In this document: positions 46,092-53,347 of the stretch, in pieces | Layout of the letters: each line of letters opens with the position of its first letter | Numbering within the stretch: the first letter of the stretch is position 1 | DNA from: Undibacterium pigrum | GTDB lineage: Bacteria; Pseudomonadota; Gammaproteobacteria; Burkholderiales; Burkholderiaceae_D | Assembly: GCF_003201815.1 (NCBI RefSeq) | Contig: NZ_QJKB01000002.1 | Span: 464,845-528,844 of the forward strand | Direction of reading: 5' to 3' | Length of the DNA stretch: 64,000 bases | Notes under the pieces: generated by a model | Databases searched by the model: none | Told to the model about the DNA's origin: nothing | What the model saw: the letters and a program-made list of their open reading frames with translations, nothing else | Position numbers and translations under genes: made by a program

Positions 46092-47234
46092 ATGCAAATC
46101 AAACTCAGACCCACCCTGCTGGCCCTGCTGATCGCCACCACCACAGGCATGGCTCAGGCCGACATCACCATCGGTGTCAGCCTGCCCCTGACCGGCCCGG
46201 CATCTGGCCTCGGCATACCCACCAAGAACGGCATAGGCCTGTGGCCAGAAACCATAGGCGGTGAAAAAGTAAAGCTCATTATCCTTGACGACGCATCCGA
46301 CACCACGCAGTCCAGCAAGAACGCTCGCAGGCTCATCACGGATGACAAGGTCGATATCATCGTCGGCTCCACTGCCACACCCGCCTCTGTTGCCCTGGCA
46401 GAAGTCGCGACTGAACTCAAGGTGCCACAAATCTCCACTTCACCGGTTGAGCTGGCAGCAGGCAAAGGCGCATGGACCTTCCGCGTTGCCCAGTCCACCC
46501 AGCTCATGGCCAATGCCGTGGCTGACCACATGAAAAAAGAAGGCGTCAAAACCTATGCCTACCTCGGTTATTCAGACGCCTATGGCGAAGCCTGGTTCAA
46601 AGCCATCAGCGCCGCCGCCAGCAAGGCAGGCTTGCAATCCGTCGCCACAGAACGCTTCAACCGTCCCGACACCACGGTCACTGCTCAAAGCCTCAAGATA
46701 GTCGCCACCAAGCCAGACGCCATCCTCATCGGTGCATCTGGCAGCGGCGCAGCCATGCCACACAAGGCCCTGATAGAACGCGGCTACAAAGGCAAAATCT
46801 ACCAGACCCACGGCGCAGCATCGCGTGACCTGATACGCCTGGGCGGCAAAGACGTAGAAGGTGCTTTCGTCGTCGCAGGCCTCGCCATGCTGCCCGAACT
46901 GCTGCCAGAAAGCCACCCGTCAAAACATCTGGCAACCGACTTTACCAGCCGCTATGAAAAACAATACGGCGAAGGCACAAGAAACCAGTTCGCCGCCCAC
47001 GGCTACGATGCCTACCTGTTACTGAACCGCGTCATCCCCCTGGCCCTGAAAAAGGCCAAACCCGGCACGCCAGAATTCCGCACAGCTTTGAAAGACGCGA
47101 TGGAATCTGAAATCGATATCCCTATCACCCAGGGTGTTTTGCATTACACAGCGAATGACCATTTTGGCCTGGAAGAAAAGGCGAGGGTGATGCTGACGAT
47201 ACAGGGCGGGAACTGGAAGGCAGTTGGACCTTGA
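46092..47234 (+). CDS. ABC transporter substrate-binding protein, LivK-like
   Basis: A 380-residue periplasmic protein; the start follows CAGGAGACTGCA. The signal peptide is MQIKLRPTLLALLIATTTGMAQA. The mature start DITIGVSLPLTGPASGLGIPTKNG is typical of the LivK/Peripla_BP_6 family. Further marks are DDASDTTQSSKNARRLI, DIIVGSTATPAS and AHGYDAYLLL. The family binds branched-chain amino acids, amides, urea or aromatic acids. No permease or ATPase genes follow. The shared operator with the FAD monooxygenase gene suggests an aromatic acid as ligand, which is inference. Confidence 0.92.
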   Translation: MQIKLRPTLLALLIATTTGMAQADITIGVSLPLTGPASGLGIPTKNGIGLWPETIGGEKVKLIILDDASDTTQSSKNARRLITDDKVDIIVGSTATPASVALAEVATELKVPQISTSPVELAAGKGAWTFRVAQSTQLMANAVADHMKKEGVKTYAYLGYSDAYGEAWFKAISAAASKAGLQSVATERFNRPDTTVTAQSLKIVATKPDAILIGASGSGAAMPHKALIERGYKGKIYQTHGAASRDLIRLGGKDVEGAFVVAGLAMLPELLPESHPSKHLATDFTSRYEKQYGEGTRNQFAAHGYDAYLLLNRVIPLALKKAKPGTPEFRTALKDAMESEIDIPITQGVLHYTANDHFGLEEKARVMLTIQGGNWKAVGP

Positions 47235-47288
47235 TGAGTAAGAGCAAATGAACGGTACGTTTCATTTGCCTGGATCTGAGTTCTAAAT

Positions 47289-47329
47289 AAATTTGATCTG
47301 GTAATGGCATATGCTACCAGATCAAATTT
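47289..47329. terminator. Bidirectional terminator between convergent genes
   Basis: AAATTTGATCTGGTA pairs perfectly with TACCAGATCAAATTT, a 15-bp stem around an 11-base loop. It lies between the binding-protein gene (plus) and the MocR gene (minus). Confidence 0.8.
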
Positions 47330-47395
47330 CTGATAAGTATTGAGACAAAAAAATTATGTCCGGGTACATTAAAAGAGCACAATATTTCCCGCGCT

Positions 47396-48796
47396 TTAAA
47401 CCACGGCAGTGCTGAACGACCAGGGCTGCTGCGCAAGTAGGTGAGACAGCCTTTGCAGAGCCGCTCGCAAGCGTCCACGGTCCTTGATACTACCCAAAGA
47501 GATACGAATTGCATTCACCGACTCGCTACCAGTTGCAAATGCCTCCGCCGGCATGACTGTGACGCCCTCGCTCTCGGCGGCACGTACAAATTGTGCGGAG
47601 TCCCAATACGCTGGCAAGGCTAGCCATACATGCAGGCCGTCTCCGCTGCCGTTATACTTCCCCGCCAGAATATCTCTTGCCATGCTGTGACGCAGACGCG
47701 CCTCTTTGCGTACGACTTCCATCAATCCCTTGGCCGAACCATCGAGTATCCACTGCGTGGCTAATGCGGCAGTCAGAGGAGCGCCCATCAGCGCAAATGA
47801 TCTTAGCGCGACCAGGAAGCGTTCACGCTCCTGCGGGTCGCGTATCAGCACGAAGGCCACACGCAAGCCGGGCGTCAGGCATTTAGACAGCGTTGAGATG
47901 TAGTACACCTGTTCCGGCGCAAACCTGGCAATAGGTGGTGGCGGGGCATCGGCAAGCAGCCAGTAGGGATCGTCTTCGATGATGCGTACATTGCAGCGCT
48001 GCGCGATGCTGGCAAGCTCCTTGCGCCGTTGTTCCGGCATGGTGATGGCGGTCGGGTTTTGCAATGTTGGATTGAGGTAGACCAGCCCAGGCTTGTGCTG
48101 GCGGCACGCTTGCTCAAGCATTTCTGGCAGCATGCCGTGCTGGTCCGTTTCCACCGCAATGATGCGCCTTCCGAACTGGGTCGCTGCGGCAAGCAAGCCG
48201 GGATAAGTCATCGCTTCTGCCAGGATGACATCGCCAGGTTCAGTAAGCGCAAGTATCAATGCCGCAATCGCTGCCTGCGCACCCGGACAGACAACAAGCT
48301 GTTGAGTATCCACATGCCCAAACATCGGTTCCAGCCACTTGGCCCCAGCCTTGCGATCAGATTCACCCCCTCCGGCCAGGTGGTAAGTCATCAGTTGTTC
48401 ATTATCTGCACTCATCAGCACCTGAGACAAACCTTGCTTCAGCATGTCGTCAAAGTCCACACCATCCGGCGGCGGTGGGGTATTCATGCTCAGGTCTAGG
48501 ATAGCGTTCAATGCGACTTTGGGCGCGGCGACATAAGTACCCCGGGCACCCCGACCCTCCAGCAAGTTGCGGCGTCTGGCTTCATCGTATGCACGCGTGA
48601 CGGTCGTCAGGTCTACGGCCAGTTGCGCTGCCAGCTGCCGCTGGGTAGGCAGACGCTCACCCGGTTTCAACGATCCTGCTACCACCGCCGCCTGCAAGGC
48701 ATCCGCAATCTGCAAGAAGCGCGGCCCGCCATGCATGGCCAGTCGCGGCAGCCAGACTGGCACATTTTCATCTTGTATGTTTTTCAACTGGGACAT
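47396..48796 (-). CDS. MocR/GntR-type regulator with aminotransferase-like domain
   Basis: A 466-residue protein. The GntR winged helix lies at about 22-92 (LQIADALQAAVVAGSLKPGERLPTQRQLAAQLAVDLTTVTRAY). A fold-type I aminotransferase domain follows, with the PLP lysine Lys305 in YISTLSKCLTPGLRVAF, NPTLQNPTAI for the Asn contact and EDDPYW for the Asp contact. MocR proteins (PdxR, GabR) use PLP to sense vitamin B6 or amino acids and usually control a divergent gene. The next plus-strand gene, 276 bases away, encodes a small membrane protein. The target is unknown. Confidence 0.93.
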   Translation of the reverse strand: MSQLKNIQDENVPVWLPRLAMHGGPRFLQIADALQAAVVAGSLKPGERLPTQRQLAAQLAVDLTTVTRAYDEARRRNLLEGRGARGTYVAAPKVALNAILDLSMNTPPPPDGVDFDDMLKQGLSQVLMSADNEQLMTYHLAGGGESDRKAGAKWLEPMFGHVDTQQLVVCPGAQAAIAALILALTEPGDVILAEAMTYPGLLAAATQFGRRIIAVETDQHGMLPEMLEQACRQHKPGLVYLNPTLQNPTAITMPEQRRKELASIAQRCNVRIIEDDPYWLLADAPPPPIARFAPEQVYYISTLSKCLTPGLRVAFVLIRDPQERERFLVALRSFALMGAPLTAALATQWILDGSAKGLMEVVRKEARLRHSMARDILAGKYNGSGDGLHVWLALPAYWDSAQFVRAAESEGVTVMPAEAFATGSESVNAIRISLGSIKDRGRLRAALQRLSHLLAQQPWSFSTAVV

Positions 48797-48944
48797 TTTG
48801 TCCTAATGTATGGAAATTGCTTTCGAGTAGTATGCATCAGGGCACACAGCAATACCATGCTTGCATGGTGGTTGCCGATGTTTCCTCATCTCGCGTCTGC
48901 ATCCAGCAAATCACTACGTAGGATGCGAGAGGGGATGGTTAAAC

Positions 48945-49036
48945 ATAAAATGAAGCTGCTGAAGCAGCGATTTAAGTAGTACTCCAAACGATAAAATGAA
49001 GCTGCTGAAGCAGCGATTTAAGTAGTACTCCAAACG
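48945..49036. repeat. Perfect 46-bp tandem duplication
   Basis: The 46-base unit (beginning ATAAAATGAAGCTGCTGAAG and ending GTACTCCAAACG) occurs twice without a mismatch at 48945-48990 and 48991-49036. Each unit contains GCTGCTGAAGCAGC, a small inverted repeat. It lies in the upstream region of the gene at 49073. Being perfect, it is probably recent. Confidence 0.9.
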
Positions 49037-49072
49037 ATAGTTAGTGTCATTATTAACCTGGAAATACTCAAA

Positions 49073-49303
49073 ATGATGGATTGGATCCCTATAGTCCTGG
49101 TGACATTCAAGCTTCTCGTGCTCGCCATAGGCATGTTCTTCGCCATCAAGTGGCATTATGACCAAGGGAAGAAGTTGGCAACGAATGCGGTACTACGCGC
49201 GGGCGGCAAGGTGGCCGCAATCTTCATGCTATCGCTTCTGGGCCTGGGGCTTTTCACCCTCGTCCTTGCCAGGACGTTTGGTCTGGACTTGAGCTTTCCG
49301 TGA
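49073..49303 (+). CDS. Small membrane protein
   Basis: A 76-residue protein with two predicted membrane helices (about residues 5-25, WIPIVLVTFKLLVLAIGMFFA, and 48-70, AAIFMLSLLGLGLFTLVLA) joined by a basic loop (KWHYDQGKKL). GGAAA lies upstream at an acceptable distance. A second ATG follows at once. I recognise no family. It is divergent from the MocR gene, which often controls such a neighbour. Confidence 0.65.
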   Translation: MMDWIPIVLVTFKLLVLAIGMFFAIKWHYDQGKKLATNAVLRAGGKVAAIFMLSLLGLGLFTLVLARTFGLDLSFP

Positions 49304-49389
49304 TGACAAAGAATAGCCGACAGATATCCAGTGATGCGGCTGCAGTTTCCTGATGCGGCTATTGAGCAGCGTCGCAGAAATAAGGCAGT

Positions 49390-50109
49390 TCATGCGATAT
49401 TGTTTGCTTTGTCATATTGAATCTTCAATTCCGGGATAATCTCAAGCAGGCTATCAATTTCCTTAATCCTCTTGGGGAAGACGGTTGAATAACTATCGTC
49501 CCGATAATTATAAGTGAAATCAAAATCCCCAGTCAGCGCACGTGCAATACAAACCATAACCCCTTTACTTCTTTCAAATTCGTCATAAGGAACCTTGTCA
49601 CTGCCAGGAGTGTACTTGGGTGGAAGATTACGTAAAAAACTTTCTTCAGAATCAAGATGATAAAGTTTTTCTATAAGAGCAATGCCATCAGCCACCACTG
49701 CTCGCAAGATTGGTCGAGACTCGGTGATATCTATCATCGCTTTTTGAGCCCCTTCGGATGGTGGGGCTACATTCATCTGAAGATTTTTATCCGCCAGTAT
49801 CCAACATATCCTGCGCAAATTTTCAGGCATATGCTTTAGCAAATGGGGAACACTTTGAAATCGTACTATAGAGGTGGGCTGATCATACCCGTTGAGTTTC
49901 TTGAATAAGGCCATTGATCTCTTGTGATAAATAAAGATTGCTGGCTGCAATGGAGTATTGTTCAACGCAAAACCAAATCCCAGATTGATTGCCAATGTCG
50001 AGTGTTTTAACGATTTATTTTTGAATTCACCGGACGAAAAATCCCAGCCGGGATATTCCGATGCGACATCACTGCAAATCTCGTATAGTTTGTTTTTTAA
50101 ACTACCCAT
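49390..50109 (-). CDS. Protein of unknown function, AT-richer
   Basis: A 239-residue soluble protein with AT-richer composition than the neighbours, suggesting foreign origin. Visible segments are YPGWDFSSGEFKNKSLKHSTLAINLGFGFAL, a basic FIYHKRSMALFKKL, and an acidic tail. I recognise no family or catalytic motif. It stands alone. Confidence 0.65.
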   Translation of the reverse strand: MGSLKNKLYEICSDVASEYPGWDFSSGEFKNKSLKHSTLAINLGFGFALNNTPLQPAIFIYHKRSMALFKKLNGYDQPTSIVRFQSVPHLLKHMPENLRRICWILADKNLQMNVAPPSEGAQKAMIDITESRPILRAVVADGIALIEKLYHLDSEESFLRNLPPKYTPGSDKVPYDEFERSKGVMVCIARALTGDFDFTYNYRDDSYSTVFPKRIKEIDSLLEIIPELKIQYDKANNIA

Positions 50110-50350
50110 TTTTCCTCACTTACTGTTAACAAGAACTGGCGTTACTGGTAAAGAATTTTCCACATCTGCTTGAGCGGCATTTCCCTGGTTCCCGTGCTCT
50201 ACCAGATAGTCCAATTGGAAATGTATTTTTTATGAAGCCGAAAATACAAATATTAAAACGAAATAAGTTTGAGTTGACAGTGCTTCATAAAAAGTTAAAT
50301 GCAGTAATAAAGTTTTATTTATTTAAATGCATTTCAGAATGATGGCTTCT

Positions 50351-50570
50351 TTACCGCATTCGCCTAATCGAAGCCCGCGCCAACTCAATCAAAGTCGCTT
50401 TTACCGCAGAATGCCGTGCAGGCAGAACAGCCTCTACCCCCATTGCGATCTGCCTCGCTGTCTCAGCCCGCGTATCCTCCAGTGCCTCATTGGCGACCAG
50501 CCATGCACGGACCTCTACAGCATCAGCAAAACCATTCGCGGCCATGGCGGTGCATGCAAAGTTGAGGGCG
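50351..50570 (-). pseudogene. 3' fragment of a polyprenyl synthetase gene (second copy)
   Basis: From about residue NGFAD onward the frame reads WLVANEALEDTRAETARQ, VLPARHSAVKATLIELARAS and ends there. It matches the last 60 or so residues of the fusion protein at 53348-56236 with only a few changes, and the DNA after the stop codon is also similar. All upstream parts of the synthase, including both Asp-rich motifs, are missing. It is therefore a remnant of a duplicated or rearranged gene. Confidence 0.85.
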
Positions 50571-50709
50571 AATGACAATAGACAAATAGAATTTTTTCCG
50601 CATTTTGGCAGGCATCAATTAAAGCCTGGTTATCTTCGATACGCAAGTCATTGCGAAACCAATAGATAATGGTGCCTTGCGTGCCGGGATTTTGTAGATC
50701 GATATTCAT
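50515..50709 (-). pseudogene. 5' fragment of a DASH-type cryptochrome gene
   Basis: The frame opens from ATG at 50709 with TIIYWFRNDLRIEDNQALID, the typical start of cryptochrome DASH/photolyase antenna domains, and continues to LFVYCHSP (about residue 48). There it runs into DNA homologous to the polyprenyl synthetase remnant, read in another frame, and stops at 50515. About 90 percent of a cryptochrome is missing. It begins 19 bases after the photolyase stop codon and may still be transcribed. Confidence 0.85.
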
Positions 50710-50727
50710 TGCATTTATGTTCCGATT

Positions 50728-52281
50728 TCACCAGTCTAATTCTAACTGTGTGCTAACTGGTTTTTCAGGCACAGAAGGCTGGCGCGATGTACTGGAACTT
50801 TTTCTACGCGAGCCATGCTTTTCTAAAATGATTAAATTCTCTGGTTGCATATGTGCTTGTTTGCGCAAATCAAATAGCCGAGTCTTGGCAACGCGGGTCG
50901 CCAGTTCCAGATCTACAACAGGTTCAGTAATATCAACACCAACTTTGACACTACAAGCTGCCTGAACTTCAGGTGGCATGCGCCAGGGCTCAAACAACCA
51001 CGTGTCAGGGACGCGCCGCATCACAGGCAACCAGCGACGCACAAAATGCCCATGGGGATCATGATCACCCGCTTGCTTGATCGGGTTATAAATACGAGGT
51101 ACATTCGTCCCTGTTGTGCCTGATTGCATCTGCATCTGGCTCCAGTGTATGCCAGGCTCATAATCCAAAAACTGGCGTGCAAGCCAATGCCCTACTCGTC
51201 GCCAGTCCAGCCACAAGGGATAGGCTGCGACAGAAACCAGCATGGCCCGCATTCTAAAATTAAGCCAGCCTGTTTGCCGTAACATGGTGACACACGCATC
51301 GACCAGCGGCCAGCCTGTGCGTGCAGAAACGAGTGCATCAAAATGCGCCTGATTCCATTCCTGCTCACGCAGCCCATCATAACCGCGATGCATATTGCGG
51401 TATTCTATTTCAGGCTCGCTCTCCAGTTTTTGAATAAAGTGGCAATGCCAGTACAAGCGGCTGATGAATGCATCCAGGCCCTTTTTTTGCCGATCAGCCG
51501 TTGCTGGTAACTCTGCAAGTTTCTGCCGTGTGGCGTGCACGACTTCTCGCAAGCTAAGGCAGCCAAATGCCAGATACGGCGACAAGCGCGAACATGCCGT
51601 AGGTGCTGACAAGGGTGATGAAATCCCGCCGCGGTACTGATAACTACGTTCGCGCAAAAAACTATCCAGTAGAATCAAACCATTCTGCCTGCCGCCATGC
51701 TGGCGCTCAGGCGGATCATAAGGGTCCAGATGTAATTCTTGCAGCGAAGGTGGTAAGCGCGGCAGCGTAAGTGCGGTTGTCAATTGAATAAATTTTTCTG
51801 CGCTTGATTTCGGCAGGGGCAGGCAAGGCAAGTCATTATGCGCATTCCACCTGGCTTGCCAGTCATCTCTATTTTGCAAACGTCGTACCACACCAAACTG
51901 CGCAAATTCATGCCATTCAATCTGCTGGGTGCGACACCAGCGGCCTAATGCTTTATCGCGTTGATAAGTGGCATCATTGCCAGTTTCTTCGTGTGAATAA
52001 ATAGCCGAGAAAGGCTGATGTGCAAAAATGTGTGCAAAGACCTCGGTGACTTCGCCCGTCAGGATATGCAGTTGCCCACCATTTTTGCGGAGTGCTGTGT
52101 AAAGCTCACGCAAGCTTTCCAATAAAAACTGGTAATGCTGATTCGCCGCATCAGCTTGCGTCCATAAAGAAGGCTCGACCACATACAAGCACAACACCGG
52201 CCCACGACTGACCGCAGTGTAGAGTGCGAGATGATCATGCAAACGCAGATCGCGTTTGAACCAAACGATGCCATATGTCAT
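50728..52281 (-). CDS. Cryptochrome/photolyase family FAD-binding protein
   Basis: A 517-residue protein. The N-terminal antenna domain starts GIVWFKRDLRLHDHLALYTA. The FAD-binding domain (about 220-470) has SPYLAFGCLSLREV, RTGWPLVDACVTMLRQTGWLNFRMRAMLVS, LDYEPGIHWSQMQMQSGTTG and NPIKQAGDHDPHGHFVRRWLP. These are the residues that hold FAD in photolyases and the second Trp region. It probably repairs UV-induced pyrimidine dimers in blue light or acts as a light sensor. It is on the same strand as the lipocalin and desaturase-like genes, a set that often clusters in light-stress loci of proteobacteria. Confidence 0.93.
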   Translation of the reverse strand: MTYGIVWFKRDLRLHDHLALYTAVSRGPVLCLYVVEPSLWTQADAANQHYQFLLESLRELYTALRKNGGQLHILTGEVTEVFAHIFAHQPFSAIYSHEETGNDATYQRDKALGRWCRTQQIEWHEFAQFGVVRRLQNRDDWQARWNAHNDLPCLPLPKSSAEKFIQLTTALTLPRLPPSLQELHLDPYDPPERQHGGRQNGLILLDSFLRERSYQYRGGISSPLSAPTACSRLSPYLAFGCLSLREVVHATRQKLAELPATADRQKKGLDAFISRLYWHCHFIQKLESEPEIEYRNMHRGYDGLREQEWNQAHFDALVSARTGWPLVDACVTMLRQTGWLNFRMRAMLVSVAAYPLWLDWRRVGHWLARQFLDYEPGIHWSQMQMQSGTTGTNVPRIYNPIKQAGDHDPHGHFVRRWLPVMRRVPDTWLFEPWRMPPEVQAACSVKVGVDITEPVVDLELATRVAKTRLFDLRKQAHMQPENLIILEKHGSRRKSSSTSRQPSVPEKPVSTQLELDW

Positions 52282-52345
52282 GCAGGCATTATATCAATGC
52301 CTGCTTATTTTATCTGGCAAGCGCAATACCAGCAGGGAGAACCTG

Positions 52346-52900
52346 CTACTCCTGTTTAGTAAGTACCAGTTTGCTCACATCAAGACCTTGTATCACCAGT
52401 CGTGCAATAAGAGCATCGTACTTTTCCTTGTCAACTTTCTTCGTGCGCGACAATATCCACAAGAACTCACGATTGGCTTCGCTGACGGCAGCCAGTTGAT
52501 AATCCTTGTCCAGATCGATAACCCAATAGTCGCCCCATACCATAGGCAGGAAAGACAAAAACGCCGGAGCAAAGCGCACTTTCAACTTTGGTGAACTTGA
52601 ATTACCAACCTGACGTGCCTCGCCAATAGCTTCAATGATTTCTCCACTACTACCCTGGCAGCGGTTCACAACCTGCACCTTGTCATCAGGCAATGCAGAA
52701 TACGTAGCAGACGTGAATCCCACGCATTTCTTTTGGAATTTATTTTCAAACTTTGCGATTTCATACCATGTTCCCATATAGCGCGGCACATCCAGGGCAG
52801 CGATGGTGACAACAGGTTTGGCTGCAGCCATTGGCGTATCAGCTGCATTCGCGTGCAGGCTTAATGCAAACAATATCGCAGTGGTGATTACTTTTTTCAT
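52346..52900 (-). CDS. Lipocalin (Blc-like)
   Basis: The start at 52900 has GGAG six bases upstream. The 184-residue protein has a signal peptide ending near ANAAD and the lipocalin signature DVPRYMGTWYEIAKFENKF, then the calyx strands and YWVIDLDKDYQLAAV and LWILSRTKKVD. Unlike E. coli Blc it has no lipobox Cys and would be periplasmic. Lipocalins of this kind bind lysophospholipids or fatty acids and are part of membrane-stress responses. It lies just before the photolyase gene (64 bases). Confidence 0.92.
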   Translation of the reverse strand: MKKVITTAILFALSLHANAADTPMAAAKPVVTIAALDVPRYMGTWYEIAKFENKFQKKCVGFTSATYSALPDDKVQVVNRCQGSSGEIIEAIGEARQVGNSSSPKLKVRFAPAFLSFLPMVWGDYWVIDLDKDYQLAAVSEANREFLWILSRTKKVDKEKYDALIARLVIQGLDVSKLVLTKQE

Positions 52901-53347
52901 TACATACTCCAAATCATTTCATATACTGTAGCGGCCGCATGACTGCGGAGTAGCGAAAAATGGTGACAAATAGAGAGAAGCATACATGCCACTGAGCCTG
53001 ACAATATACAGTTACCTGGCTATCTCGCGCAAAGGCCAGGCGGCGCTCGATATTCGGCTGGCATGACCTTGCATATGCTGCACACTGTTCACCTAAAAGT
53101 CATGCGCCAGCGCAGTGATGCTGCTGCGCAAATAAGCCCAGCGTCGTACCCGAGCATCGCGCTGCACCATAGACAATTATGCGTAAAGCTAAACACTTTG
53201 TTTGTTGGGTATCAAACATAAGAAAGCTTGATTTTGTAAGCATTTTTAATATGCAACAGCCACTCTTCCAAGCTACACAAGGCAATAGAAAAGCGTGGCT
53301 ACATAGGCAACTCTACCAAGCCCACGGCCACGAAACCTGGTTTTTGC
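52901..53347. other. Intergenic region
   Basis: About 445 bases between the lipocalin start and the stop codon of the fusion gene, all flanking genes being on the minus strand. No coding sequence, tRNA or clear operator was found. In related light-stress clusters a regulator gene (LitR-type) often lies here; none is present. Confidence 0.45.

Noticed and set aside
48945..49036. Short tandem repeat considered as a CRISPR
   Set aside because: Only two adjoining identical units without spacers, and no cas genes.
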